The notes: generated by a model not told the origin, from the letters alone. 64,000 nt of DNA from Tessaracoccus bendigoensis DSM 12906 (GCF_900141915.1 NZ_FQZG01000004.1:1-64000); one strand, 5' to 3'; counted from the stretch's first letter, positions 36,114-46,930 are shown. Numbers and translations are program-made.

Positions 36114-39026
36114 ATGCTAGACATCAACATGGCGGACGTGGTGGCAGTGGTCAACTCGGTCTTGCCGCAGCTGATCACGATCGGGGTGGTGCTGCTGCTG
36201 GCGATTATCGCCACCATCGCGGTGCGGAAGCGCCCACGGCCCACACGGAAGTTCTTCCGCGCTCAAACCTGGATCGCAGCGCTGCTGGTAGCCGCGATCG
36301 CGGTCACCACGATGCTCTACGGCGGGCTGCGTAACATGCTCGACCTGGCCTCGGGTGCCGGCGTTCTCAGCCAGGAATGCGCCGACGCGGCCACCGAACT
36401 CGGCCAACAGGTCGCCGACGAAGGCATGGTGCTCCTGAAGAACGAGGCAGGCACCTTGCCGCTGGCGGCCACCACCAAGCTGAACGTGTTCGGTTGGGGT
36501 TCGACGAACCCCGTCTACGGCGGCACCGGTTCTGGCTCGCTCTCGGCAGACAGTGAACTGACCTCGCTGCTCGACGGACTGCACCACGCAGGGCTGGAGA
36601 CGAATGACGAGCTTTCGCAGTTCTACACCGACTACCGGGCCGACCGTCCCGAGGTCGGCATGTTCGCCGCAGACTGGACACTGCCGGAGCCGCCGGCAAG
36701 CACCTACCCGGAGGAACTCCTCACCGGGGTGCGTGACTACTCCGACACCTCGGTGGTCACGATCGCACGCACCGGCGGTGAAGGCTTCGACCTGCCGCAG
36801 GACGTCAACGGTGAGGTGGCCGACACCGGGCAGTTCAGCTTCACGGAGAACTCCACCGAGTACAACGACTTCGCCGACGGCGAAGGGCTGCTGGAGCTGA
36901 CCCGCTCCGAGAAGGACATGCTCGACCTGGCCAAGCAGAACTCCGACACCGTCGTCGTCGTCTACAACGGCGCCAACGCGATGGAACTCGGTGACCTGGC
37001 CGACGACCCAGACGTGGACGCCATCATCTGGGCGCTCCCTCCAGGCCAGGTGGGCTTCGATGCGCTCGGGCGGATCATCGTCGGTGACGTCAACCCCTCG
37101 GCCAAGACGCCCGACACCTTCGTCCGCGACCTCAGCGCGACGGCGACGTCGAACAACTTCGGCTCCTTCAACTACACCAACATGGACGAGTTCAAGCAGC
37201 TGTCCCCCTTCGGGACGGACCTGGAGACCGTTCCGGCCTTCGTCAACTACGTGGAGGGCATCTACGTCGGATACCGCTATTGGGAGACCGCGGCGGCTGA
37301 AGGGGTCGTCGACTACGACGCCGCGGTGCTCTACCCGTTCGGCTACGGATTGTCCTACACCTCCTTCGCGCAGGAAATGGGGCAGGTCAGCTACGCCGAC
37401 GGCACCGTCTCGTTCGACGTCGTGGTGACCAACACGGGCGACGTTGCGGGCAAGGATGTGGCCCAGGTCTACTTCACCCCGCCGTATACCAACGGTGGCA
37501 TCGAGAAGGCAGCGGTCAACATGGTCGACTACGCCAAGACGGAGATCCTCGAGCCCGGAGCGTCCCAGACCCTGAGCTTCGAGTTCAGCGACGAGGAACT
37601 GGCCTCCTATGACGCACAGGACGCCGAGGCCTACGTCCTGGAAGCCGGCGACTATGACATCTCGCTGCGCTCCGATTCCCACACAGTCATCGACACCGAA
37701 ACGATCAGCGTGGCCGACACCGTGACCTACGACAGTGCGGACAACACGCACGGCGGCGACCAGATCGTGGCGACCAACCAGTTCGGAGCTGCTCTGGGTG
37801 AGGACATCACCTACCTGTCACGTGCAGACGGCTTCGCCAACCGCGAGCAGGCGCTCGCGGCACCGACCTCCTTCGAGATGTCGGATACGTTGAAGGCGCA
37901 GTTCGTCGCCAACGACACCTTCGATCCGACCGAGTTCAACAACGACTCCGACGAGATGCCCACAACCGGCGCCGACAACGGCCTGGTGCTGGGGGACCTC
38001 GCCGACGCCGACTATGACGACCCGCGCTGGGACGACCTGCTCGACCAGATGACCTTCCAGGAGATGGACAACCTCATCGCCAACGGCGGCTACAAGACCA
38101 CCGCGGTGAACTCCGTCGGGAAGATCCTGACGGTTGACGTCGACGGTCCGGCTGCACTGAACAACAACTTCACCGGCGTCGGCTCGATCGGGTTGCCAGT
38201 GAGCGTCGCGGTGGCAGCGTCCTTCAACAAGGACCTGGCACACCACTTCGGCACGGTCATCGGCGAGATGGCCCACGACATGGAGGTTGCTGGCTGGTAC
38301 GCCCCCGCGATGAACATCCACCGCAGCGCCTACGCTGGCCGAAACTTCGAGTACTTCTCCGAGGACCCGGTGCTTTCCGGCAACCAGGCCGCTCAGGAAG
38401 TCGTCGGCGCGAGGGAACTGGGTGTCTACGCGTTCATCAAGCACTTCGCATTGAACGATCAGGAGACCAACCGCACCAACATGCTAACCACCTGGTCTGA
38501 TGAGCAGGCCATCCGCGAGATCTACCTCCGCCCGTTTGAGATCGCCGTCAAGGACGGCGGCGCCCAGGCCGTCATGAGCGCGTTCAACTACGTCGGCCCC
38601 GTCTATGCTGGCGCGACACCGGAACTGTTGAACACCGTACTCCGAGACGAGTGGGGATTCCGCGGAATGGTTCTCACCGACTACTTCGGTGGGTACGGCT
38701 ACCAGAACGCCGACCAGATCATCCGGGCCGGTGGCGACCTGATGCTGGCCACCGTCGACATGGGCGTCAACCACCTCCAGGACGACTCGGCCACGTCGGT
38801 GATCGCCGCGCGGCAGGCGTCGAAGAACATCCTGTTCACCGTCGCGAACTCCTGGATCTACGCCGATGGCCAGCCGGAGTCGACACCGGCGACGTGGGAG
38901 TACATCGCCTGGAGCGCCCTGGCGGTGTTGGGGCTTGGCGTGATCGCACTTGAGGTCGTGACCATCCGGCGCTTCCAGCGCAGGCGTGCCGAAGCCGCCG
39001 ATCAAACGGTCGCTCAGGCTGAGTAG
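36114..39026 (+). CDS. membrane-anchored GH3 beta-glycosidase with permuted domain order
   Basis: A 970-residue exo-glycosidase of family GH3. Two N-terminal transmembrane segments (about 18-37 and 51-69) and one at the C-terminus (about 929-950) anchor it. The usual order is reversed: the GH3 C-terminal domain comes first (about 95-410, VADEGMVLLKNEAGTLPL), then a fibronectin-III-like domain (FGYGLSYTSF...), and last the TIM-barrel domain (about 640-900). That domain has GRNFEYFSEDP, IKHFALNDQETNR and the nucleophile Asp at about D856 in VLTDYFGG. GAGAGG precedes the ATG loosely; MADVV 15 nt later is an alternative start. Substrate unknown, probably an envelope beta-glycoside. Confidence 0.85.
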   Translation: MLDINMADVVAVVNSVLPQLITIGVVLLLAIIATIAVRKRPRPTRKFFRAQTWIAALLVAAIAVTTMLYGGLRNMLDLASGAGVLSQECADAATELGQQVADEGMVLLKNEAGTLPLAATTKLNVFGWGSTNPVYGGTGSGSLSADSELTSLLDGLHHAGLETNDELSQFYTDYRADRPEVGMFAADWTLPEPPASTYPEELLTGVRDYSDTSVVTIARTGGEGFDLPQDVNGEVADTGQFSFTENSTEYNDFADGEGLLELTRSEKDMLDLAKQNSDTVVVVYNGANAMELGDLADDPDVDAIIWALPPGQVGFDALGRIIVGDVNPSAKTPDTFVRDLSATATSNNFGSFNYTNMDEFKQLSPFGTDLETVPAFVNYVEGIYVGYRYWETAAAEGVVDYDAAVLYPFGYGLSYTSFAQEMGQVSYADGTVSFDVVVTNTGDVAGKDVAQVYFTPPYTNGGIEKAAVNMVDYAKTEILEPGASQTLSFEFSDEELASYDAQDAEAYVLEAGDYDISLRSDSHTVIDTETISVADTVTYDSADNTHGGDQIVATNQFGAALGEDITYLSRADGFANREQALAAPTSFEMSDTLKAQFVANDTFDPTEFNNDSDEMPTTGADNGLVLGDLADADYDDPRWDDLLDQMTFQEMDNLIANGGYKTTAVNSVGKILTVDVDGPAALNNNFTGVGSIGLPVSVAVAASFNKDLAHHFGTVIGEMAHDMEVAGWYAPAMNIHRSAYAGRNFEYFSEDPVLSGNQAAQEVVGARELGVYAFIKHFALNDQETNRTNMLTTWSDEQAIREIYLRPFEIAVKDGGAQAVMSAFNYVGPVYAGATPELLNTVLRDEWGFRGMVLTDYFGGYGYQNADQIIRAGGDLMLATVDMGVNHLQDDSATSVIAARQASKNILFTVANSWIYADGQPESTPATWEYIAWSALAVLGLGVIALEVVTIRRFQRRRAEAADQTVAQAE

Positions 39027-39044
39027 AAGCCTCCTTCCAAGAGA

Positions 39045-39075
39045 TGGGGCGTCGCGCAAGCGGCGCCCCACCTTG
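39045..39075 (+). terminator. terminator after the membrane GH3 gene
   Basis: An 11-bp stem (39045-39055 with 39060-39070, one T-G pair) with a GCAA tetraloop; the T-tail is short. Confidence 0.65.
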
Positions 39076-39103
39076 GCGTCACGGACCTGTACCGTATCCA
39101 TGA

Positions 39104-40273
<1,170 letters not shown>

Positions 40274-40313
40274 GCCTTCGGCCGTGCCGATAGGGTTCCG
40301 CTACGGAGGGGCA

Positions 40314-41027
40314 ATGTTTCGGATCGGCATCGTTGACGACCAGCAGGAGAGCAGGGGCCTGCTGAGGTCCTACCTCGCACGCTATTCGGCCGAGAACGCG
40401 ACCGAGGTCATGGTGGAGGAGTTCGCCGACGGCTCGGAATTGACCGCCGCCTACGTACCGCGCTTCGACATCATCTTCCTGGACGTCCAGATGGCGAACT
40501 TGGACGGGTTCGCCACGGCCCGGCTGATCCGGGAGATCGATCCGTTGGTCATTTTGATCTTCGTCACGAACATGGCCCAGTTCGCCATCAATGGATACGA
40601 AGTGGATGCCCTGAGCTACCTGCTCAAGCCGGTGCCCTACTTCGCGTTCTCGCAGGAACTCAAGCGCTCGCTGGAACGGCTCGTGCGGTCGCGGGACGAG
40701 TACATGGTTCTGCCGGTTGACGGGGAACTGATCCGGCTGGCACTGGCGGAGGTCGTCTACGTGGAAAGCGACAAGCACCGGCTCGTGTTCCACACCCGGG
40801 ACGCCGACCTGATGATGACAGGAACGCTGAAGGAGTTGGCCGTCAAGCTTGAGCCGAAGGGCTTCTTCCGGTCCAACAGCTACCTCCTGGTCAACCTCCG
40901 TCACGTCGAGGGCTTCGGCCAGAGCGAGTCGCGCCACGTCGACGGAATCCACCTGCCGGTCAGCCGTTCAAGGAAGAAGGCCTTCCTTGAGGCCTTGACC
41001 CACTACTACGGGCAGAACCCCAAGTGA
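40314..41027 (+). CDS. LytTR-type response regulator
   Basis: A 237-residue response regulator: receiver domain (IVDDQQES, phospho-Asp D57 in IIFLDVQM, switch residue region FVTNMAQFAI, KPVPY) followed by a LytTR DNA-binding domain (ALAEVVYVESDKHRLVFHT, then FFRSNSYLLVNLRHV). The ATG follows GGAGGGGCA. The kinase gene overlaps its stop by 4 bp. Such AgrA/LytR regulators often control envelope or cell-wall genes, in keeping with the surrounding glycan genes. Confidence 0.93.
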   Translation: MFRIGIVDDQQESRGLLRSYLARYSAENATEVMVEEFADGSELTAAYVPRFDIIFLDVQMANLDGFATARLIREIDPLVILIFVTNMAQFAINGYEVDALSYLLKPVPYFAFSQELKRSLERLVRSRDEYMVLPVDGELIRLALAEVVYVESDKHRLVFHTRDADLMMTGTLKELAVKLEPKGFFRSNSYLLVNLRHVEGFGQSESRHVDGIHLPVSRSRKKAFLEALTHYYGQNPK

Positions 41028-42325
41028 CAGACGTTCTGCCTGACATCCCTCGGGCGGTGACCGGGCTGGCGGAATGGCTGGCCTGCGTTGTCTACCTGCT
41101 GGCGCTTCCCCGACGGTTCGGACCCTTCGGCACGGCTGCCCTGTTTGCCGCTGGGTTCGTGACCCTCACCGTCATCCAGCTCCTGGCCGGCGCGCTGCCG
41201 CTGCAGTTCTGGATGCCGGGGATGGCCTTGGCCGCCCTCGGTATGGGGGCCTTCATCGCCGGGGTGGCAAAGCTCGGGCCACGTGACGTCGCCTATGTGA
41301 CGGCCCGTGCCTTCGTGCTGGCCGAACTGGTCGCATCGCTGGAGTGGCAACTCCACTCCTACTATTTCCATCCGACGCCGGGGGTCTCGTCTCCACCCGC
41401 CGTCGCGACTCTGGTCGTGGCCTACTGCATCGTCTTCGGCGGCGCATACCTACTCGAGCGCCGACACTTCGACGGGGCGCCCCCTGCGATCGGCTGGCGG
41501 ACGTTGAGCATCGCGTTCGCGATGGTGGCGATCACCTTCTCGCTCAGCAACCTCAGCTTTCTGACCCCGAACACGCCGTTCAGTGGGACCGTCTCGATGC
41601 AGGTCTTCTACATCCGCACGCTCGTCGACCTCGCCGGTTACATCGCCCTGTACGCGCAGCACGAGCAGTTGCGCACGCAGCGGGCGGATCTCGAATTGGC
41701 AGCCATGGATGCCATGCTGCGGACGCAGCACGATCAGTATCTGGCCGCGAAGCGCGACATTGAGCAGGTCAGCCGGGCATCGCACGACCTCAAACACCAG
41801 TTGACGGTGATCCGTGCCGAACTTGATCCAGCGCGTCGAGACTCCCACCTCGACGCGCTGGAGGAGTCGTTGAACCAGTTCGGAGCGGCCTTCGACACGG
41901 GCAACCCGGTGCTTGACGCCATCCTCACTTCGAAGGCGCGCTACTGCCAGACAAGGGGCATCAACTTCACCTGCGTCGCCGATGGCAGGTCGCTTGGTTT
42001 TGTCGAGACCATGGACCTGGCCAACATCGCAGGCAATGCGCTCGACAATGCGATCGAATCGGTCATGAGGTTGCCGGATAAGGAGCAGTGGCTGATCCGG
42101 GTCGCCATCCATGATCAGGGTGGGTTCGTGGTGTTGCGGTTCGAGAACTACTTCGACGGCGAACTCCGCTACGCCGATGGCCAGATCGCGACCCGCAAAG
42201 CGGGCGATGGCCACGGGTTGGGCCTCAAGAGCATCCGGAACGCCGCCGAGAAATACGGGGGGAAGGCGACGGTGACCCATGAGGGCAACTGGTTCGGCCT
42301 GACGGTGCTGATGCCGGTCAGTTGA
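41024..42325 (+). CDS. GHKL-type sensor histidine kinase
   Basis: A 433-residue membrane kinase partner of the LytTR regulator. About six transmembrane segments fill residues 12-215. A coiled dimerisation helix then carries the phospho-histidine in SHDLKHQL (H254 or H258), as in AgrC/NatK-like kinases. The ATPase domain has the N box GNALDNAIESV and the G box GDGHGLGLKSI. GTG start overlaps the regulator stop. Its 3' end overlaps the convergent GT2 gene by 8 bp. Confidence 0.92.
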   Translation: MTDVLPDIPRAVTGLAEWLACVVYLLALPRRFGPFGTAALFAAGFVTLTVIQLLAGALPLQFWMPGMALAALGMGAFIAGVAKLGPRDVAYVTARAFVLAELVASLEWQLHSYYFHPTPGVSSPPAVATLVVAYCIVFGGAYLLERRHFDGAPPAIGWRTLSIAFAMVAITFSLSNLSFLTPNTPFSGTVSMQVFYIRTLVDLAGYIALYAQHEQLRTQRADLELAAMDAMLRTQHDQYLAAKRDIEQVSRASHDLKHQLTVIRAELDPARRDSHLDALEESLNQFGAAFDTGNPVLDAILTSKARYCQTRGINFTCVADGRSLGFVETMDLANIAGNALDNAIESVMRLPDKEQWLIRVAIHDQGGFVVLRFENYFDGELRYADGQIATRKAGDGHGLGLKSIRNAAEKYGGKATVTHEGNWFGLTVLMPVS

Positions 42326-43319
42326 ACCCGATCGCGAGCCTCGCCATCCGGTAGGCGGCCACCGAGACCCTGCGCCCCGCCCGACCGGGCAGGTTCACCA
42401 GCCGGCCGATGCTACTGCGTCGAAGTTGATGATGGGCCGAGGCGTGCGTGAATCGCAGTTCTTGCCAGAGGTCGCGCTTGAGGCGCAGGTGCTCGGGTTC
42501 CCCGGCCCGGATCAACATGATCGACGAGATGGCGCACACCAGCCCCAGGTAGTGCACCTGGTAGCGGTGCAGGGCCTCCGGCGTGGTCCCACTGGGTGGG
42601 AGGGCCTGGATCATGAGGTGGTTGACCTTGAGTTGCTGGTCGAGCCTGCCGAGCATCACGGCCTCGTTGACCGACTGATCGAGACGACCGATGTGGTATC
42701 GGTACAGGTCGACATCCAGGTACCGCATCCGGGTCACGTAGGGAAGCGGGACAAACGCGTACAGGTTGTCGACATAGAACGTGTGTTCCGGGAGCCGTAG
42801 ACCCGACTCACGCAGCACCTCGGTGCGGTAGGTGAGCGCGTGCATCAACAACCCCTGATCCGCGCGGAACCGACCAACATCCTGCCAGCCGAACTCGCGC
42901 CCGACCGGTAGCGTCGTGCGGTAGCGCATGGCGTGGCGTCGGCGTTTGCCTTCTTTCTCATAGACGAAGTTGGTCACGACCAGGTCGAGGCGCTGCTGCC
43001 CCCGAAGGGTTTCCAGGAGTGCGGCCAGCGCACTCCGGTCCACCCAGTCGTCGCTGTCGATCACCTTGAAGTAGTTGCCGGTGGCCGCATCCAGCCCCGC
43101 GTTGACGGCCGAGCCGTGCCCCCCATTGGGCTTGCTGACCACACGGAGGCCCGGGTGCCTGTCCGCGTAGTCGCCCGCGATCTTGGCCGTCGCATCCTTG
43201 GAGCCGTCGTCGACGACGATCACCTCCAGGTCGTCGTCGAGCGGCAGCATGGAATCCAGGCAGCGCCTCAGGTAGTCCTCAGAGTTGTAGCTCGGAACCA
43301 CCAAAGTCAGGGTCTTCAC
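42318..43319 (-). CDS. family 2 glycosyltransferase
   Basis: A 333-residue GT-A fold enzyme transferring sugar from a nucleotide donor. It has LTLVVPSYNSEDYLRRCLDS, the metal/nucleotide motif VIVVDDGSKD and the DSDDW motif. The C-terminal half is alpha-helical and lacks clear transmembrane segments, unlike GtrB/DPM1-type enzymes that make polyprenyl-phosphate sugars. The start is GTG with GAAGGGCG upstream. It is the last gene of the operon with the GtrA-like protein and the second GH3. Confidence 0.9.
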   Translation of the reverse strand: MKTLTLVVPSYNSEDYLRRCLDSMLPLDDDLEVIVVDDGSKDATAKIAGDYADRHPGLRVVSKPNGGHGSAVNAGLDAATGNYFKVIDSDDWVDRSALAALLETLRGQQRLDLVVTNFVYEKEGKRRRHAMRYRTTLPVGREFGWQDVGRFRADQGLLMHALTYRTEVLRESGLRLPEHTFYVDNLYAFVPLPYVTRMRYLDVDLYRYHIGRLDQSVNEAVMLGRLDQQLKVNHLMIQALPPSGTTPEALHRYQVHYLGLVCAISSIMLIRAGEPEHLRLKRDLWQELRFTHASAHHQLRRSSIGRLVNLPGRAGRRVSVAAYRMARLAIGFN

Positions 43320-43332
43320 TTGGCAACGCCCT

Positions 43333-43983
43333 TCATGCCTTCTCGCCGTCTTGCGAATCCTCAGTAGACGCTACCGGATCTTCGCGGAAGATGACCTTCA
43401 AAATCGGGTAGAAGACCCAGAAGGAGATGATCGCGTTGATGATCATGGTGCAGACGTCGGCGACGGTCTCTCCGGTCCTGCCCCATCCGAGCGTGTCCAT
43501 GAAGAAGGCGTAGACGGGGGCCTTGTAGAAGCCTTGGGCGGCCGCCGCGACCAGGGTGATGACGACGTAGGCGATCAGGTACCAGAAGGCGGCTCGCCCG
43601 ATGCTGGAGTTTGACTTGAAGGTGATGTTGCGCTGCGCGAAGAAGTTGATCACCTGGGCGATCAGGATCGCCAGCTGCACCGCGAGGAAGTAGGCGAGAC
43701 CCCCGCCGCCCTCTGGGAGCGCACCCGCGGCGTAGTCGAAGATGAAGTACTGCGACCCGTCGACGTTGGAACCGATGGGCCACACCTGGAAGTTGGTGTC
43801 GATCAGGGCGGTGTTGGCGAAGATGGCGCGGAAGACCGGCATGATCACGATCTGCAGCACCGTCACACCGTTGCTCACGATGAAGAACATGAGGAACCGC
43901 GACAGTTCCGGGTGGCGTTCGCTGAAGCTACCCCAGAGGGTGCGGATTCGGGTGAGCATTGTGGGTTTGCTTTCTGTGGTCAT
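43333..43983 (-). CDS. GtrA-like polytopic membrane protein
   Basis: A 216-residue protein with four main hydrophobic segments: FLMFFIVSNGVTVLQIVIMPV, LAVQLAILIAQVINFFAQRNITF, WYLIAYVVITLVAAAAQGFY and VCTMIINAIISFWVFYPILKVIF. The NFFAQRNITFKSN motif matches the GtrA/DPMS family, members of which flip or hold lipid-linked sugars. A periplasmic-like insert between the first two segments is unusual for the family. Its ATG overlaps the GH3 stop by 1 bp (CATCA); the GT2 gene follows after 13 bp. Confidence 0.8.
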   Translation of the reverse strand: MTTESKPTMLTRIRTLWGSFSERHPELSRFLMFFIVSNGVTVLQIVIMPVFRAIFANTALIDTNFQVWPIGSNVDGSQYFIFDYAAGALPEGGGGLAYFLAVQLAILIAQVINFFAQRNITFKSNSSIGRAAFWYLIAYVVITLVAAAAQGFYKAPVYAFFMDTLGWGRTGETVADVCTMIINAIISFWVFYPILKVIFREDPVASTEDSQDGEKA

Positions 43984-46376
43984 CAGTGTTGGCCTTCGAG
44001 TTGGCGGGTGAGGTTCTTGACGGTGCGGCGGTTGCGGCGGAAGCCGCCGAGCACCATCCGCAGTCCGCGGAGGTGGTGGCCGTTGGCCAACGTGACGATC
44101 CCGTCGACCATCTCGTCGTTGATAGTGCCGCCCGTCATCTTGCCGATGGCGCGAAACGGCATGTTGTAGAGGAAGGCGATGTTCAGGTCGGGTTCGCCCT
44201 TGGCCTCGCTGCGGCGACGCATCAGATCAAGCACCCAGTGGGCGACGCGCCCCAGCGGGCTCTTGGCGTGGCGCAGATCGCCGAGTGGATCGTTGCGGTC
44301 CAGTTCTGCAGGGAGCGCGTCCTGGGGGACAGTGACGCCGAGCCAGTCGCTGAATTCGGCGTCCGTCAGTCCACGCAGCATCGCAGAACGTAGCTGATCG
44401 GGATCGACCGTCGCGGAGATGCTCTCCCCGGCCACGTTCAGCTCGCCGGAGAGCCGCAGGTCCTGTGCGCTGGCGGCGATGATCACCTGACGCGTTCCCG
44501 CTTCGGTGATCCAACTGCCGGTCTCAGCATCGAAATGCCGCCAGGTGTAGCGGTCGAATGCGATCTCGACCCGGCGAGACTCGCCGGGCTCGAGGTGGAC
44601 CTTCGCGAAACCCTTCAGCTCCTTCTCGGGACGGACGATCGCGCTGCCCGGGGTCGACACGTACAACTGCGCGATCTCGGCGCCTGCGACGGTGCCGGTG
44701 TTGGTGATGGTGAACTCGGCGCCCTCGTCGGAGAGCTGAAGATCTGAGTAGCTGAACGTCGTATAGCTGAGACCGAAGCCGAACGGATACCTGACGCCTC
44801 GCCTGCTCGCGTCCGAGTACCGGTAGCCGATGAACAGGCCCTCCCGGTAGATGCTCGGCCGACCGTCGGCGGGGAAGCGTCCGAAGGTGGCAGTGTCGGT
44901 CAAGGCCATCGGGTGCGTCTCGGCCAACTTCCCGGAGGGGTTGACCTCACCGGTCAGGACCCGGACGGCGGCCTCGGCGCCGGCCTGACCCGACAGGTAG
45001 CCGTGCAGGATGGCGCGCGTCTGGTCCGCCCATTCCATGTCGACGACCGAGCCGGCACTCAGGACCACCGCGATGTTCTGGTTGACCGCCGCCAGTGCCC
45101 GCACCAGTGAGAGTTGTGCCTCCGGCAGGAAGATGTGACGGCGGTCGACCCCCTCGGACTCGCTGACCTCGTCGAGGCCCAGATACAAGACGATGACATC
45201 GGACTTGCGGGCCAGAGCGACAGCCTCGCGCTGCAGGGCCTCGTCGGTCTCGCTGTGGCGCCGGTAGCCCTGTGCATACCCGACCAGATCGATTCCGCTG
45301 GCCTCAATGACATCCTTGGCGTTGCTGACGCGCGTCGGGTTCACCGCGGATGAGCCGGCCCCCTGGTAGCGGGGGGTGGCGGCCATATCGCCGATCAGGG
45401 CCACCTTGGCGCCGGGGGCCAACGGTAGGAAGTCGTCTTCGTTCCGCAGCAGGACCATGGCCTGCTCAGCGGCCTTGCGGGCGAGCGCATGGTGGGCATC
45501 GAAGTCGATCTGTGGCTTGGGGTTGGAACGTGCTTCAAGAGCCAGTCGAACCACCTCAGCCGCGCGCTGCGTCAGGGCAGCCTCGTCGAGCCGTCCCTGC
45601 TGCACCGCGTCGACCAACTGGCGCACCGAGTCGAGCCCGGGGGCCGGCATCTCCAGGTTTGCGCCCGCTGCGATGGCGGATGCAGCGTCGTTGCTACCGC
45701 CCCAGTCGCTGATCACCACGCCGTCGAAACCCCAATCGTCACGCAGGATCTCGGTGAGCAGGTGGCGATTCTCGTGTGCGTACGTGCCATTGACCATGTT
45801 GTACGAAGTCATCAGGGCCTTTGGTGAGGCCTCTCTTACGACGATCTCGAACGCGGTCAGGTAAAGCTCGCGAAGCGTCCGCTCGTCGACGACGGAGTCG
45901 GATGCCATGCGCCTGAGCTCCTGGCTGTTTGCGGCGAAGTGCTTCGGTGTCGCCGCCACCCCCTCAGCCTGGATGCCGCGTACAAACGCGGCGGCCAGCT
46001 TTCCGCTCTGGTACGGATCCTCGGAGAAGTACTCGAAGTTTCGGCCGCCCAGCGGGCTGCGCTTCAAGTTGAGGCCGGGGCCGAGAAGGACGTCGACGTC
46101 CAGAGCCCGCGCCTCCCGGCCGAGGGCGTGGCCCACCTCATCGGCCAGTTCCACGTCCCAGCTGCACGCGATGGTGGCCGAGGTCGGGAAGCAGGTTGCT
46201 TTCACCGACGCGTTGAGCCCCAGGTGATCGCCGGCGCCCAGCTGCTTGCGGATGCCGTGCGGACCGTCCGCCATGAAGAAGGACGCTACCCCGCGTCGCG
46301 GAAGGTCGCGTGACTCCCAGACATTCTTGCCGCTGAGCAGAGCGGCCTTCTCCAACAGGGTCCAGTTCTCGATCAT
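43983..46376 (-). CDS. GH3 beta-glucosidase-type hydrolase (normal domain order)
   Basis: A 797-residue family 3 glycosidase in the usual order. The N-terminal barrel has FFMADGPHGIRKQLG, GRNFEYFSEDPYQSG, TPKHFAANSQE and the nucleophile Asp in VVISDWGG. The GH3 C-terminal domain follows (KAAEQAMVLLRNEDDFLPL), then fibronectin-III (YPFGFGLSYTTFSYSDL). The last 100 residues after that are a family-variable tail. There is no signal peptide, so it is cytoplasmic. The ATG at 46376 has CTGGAG nearby; the longer frame is unsupported. It leads the operon with GtrA-like and GT2 genes. Confidence 0.93.
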   Translation of the reverse strand: MIENWTLLEKAALLSGKNVWESRDLPRRGVASFFMADGPHGIRKQLGAGDHLGLNASVKATCFPTSATIACSWDVELADEVGHALGREARALDVDVLLGPGLNLKRSPLGGRNFEYFSEDPYQSGKLAAAFVRGIQAEGVAATPKHFAANSQELRRMASDSVVDERTLRELYLTAFEIVVREASPKALMTSYNMVNGTYAHENRHLLTEILRDDWGFDGVVISDWGGSNDAASAIAAGANLEMPAPGLDSVRQLVDAVQQGRLDEAALTQRAAEVVRLALEARSNPKPQIDFDAHHALARKAAEQAMVLLRNEDDFLPLAPGAKVALIGDMAATPRYQGAGSSAVNPTRVSNAKDVIEASGIDLVGYAQGYRRHSETDEALQREAVALARKSDVIVLYLGLDEVSESEGVDRRHIFLPEAQLSLVRALAAVNQNIAVVLSAGSVVDMEWADQTRAILHGYLSGQAGAEAAVRVLTGEVNPSGKLAETHPMALTDTATFGRFPADGRPSIYREGLFIGYRYSDASRRGVRYPFGFGLSYTTFSYSDLQLSDEGAEFTITNTGTVAGAEIAQLYVSTPGSAIVRPEKELKGFAKVHLEPGESRRVEIAFDRYTWRHFDAETGSWITEAGTRQVIIAASAQDLRLSGELNVAGESISATVDPDQLRSAMLRGLTDAEFSDWLGVTVPQDALPAELDRNDPLGDLRHAKSPLGRVAHWVLDLMRRRSEAKGEPDLNIAFLYNMPFRAIGKMTGGTINDEMVDGIVTLANGHHLRGLRMVLGGFRRNRRTVKNLTRQLEGQH

Positions 46377-46530
46377 CGAGCATCTCCAGTGATGTGCAAG
46401 TTGGCCGCGTTGCCGCAGCGGTGATGAATACAAGTCGACCATGGACGGGCCCGCAACTCGGGGGAGCCTGCACAAGTGGCACGTTCGACGGCACAATCCG
46501 TCGTTGACGGACCCATATCGCGCATGGGGG

Positions 46531-46579
46531 TTGACGCGAAGCCGAGCCTCCTCTAATCTACAACCAAATGGTTGTAGAT
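46531..46579 (+). promoter_or_regulatory. ArsR gene promoter with an operator over the start codon
   Basis: TTGACG (46531-46536), a 17-nt spacer and TAATCT (46554-46559). A perfect 11-bp inverted repeat ATCTACAACCA / TGGTTGTAGAT (46556-46566 with 46569-46579) covers the -10 end, the predicted transcription start and the ATG at 46568. Confidence 0.75.
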
Positions 46580-46921
46580 ACTGGTTCTCTGACAGGCATC
46601 ACCGACGACGAGGTCGACCGGATCTTCCGGGCGCTCGCCGACGCGACGAGGCGCGACATCCTCCGTCGCACCCTGGCGGGAGAGGTGAGCGTCTCAAACC
46701 TGGCCGCCGACTACGACATGAGCTTCGCGGCCGTGCAGAAGCACGTCTCGGTTCTGGAAGGAGCTGGTCTTGTGACGAAGACCCCGTCCGGCCGTGAGCG
46801 GAGGGTCCGGGCCAACCCCGAGACCATCCGCAAGGCCCAGCACCTGCTCGACCACTTCGCGCGGCTGTGGGTCGGCCGCATCACCCGGCTCGACGACCTG
46901 CTCGCCGAGGACAACAGGTAA
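46568..46921 (+). CDS. ArsR-family transcriptional regulator
   Basis: A 117-residue winged helix repressor. It has the motif FRALADATRRDILRRTLAGEVSVSNLAADYDMSFAAVQKHVSVLE split into its usual helices, without the Cys pairs of metal-sensing ArsR/SmtB proteins. This subgroup is usually paired with AHSA1/SRPBCC proteins, as here (next gene 10 bp on). The ATG is 8 nt after the -10 box with no binding site, so the mRNA is leaderless and the start codon lies inside the operator. Confidence 0.92.
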   Translation: MVVDTGSLTGITDDEVDRIFRALADATRRDILRRTLAGEVSVSNLAADYDMSFAAVQKHVSVLEGAGLVTKTPSGRERRVRANPETIRKAQHLLDHFARLWVGRITRLDDLLAEDNR

Positions 46922-46930
46922 GGAAACACC

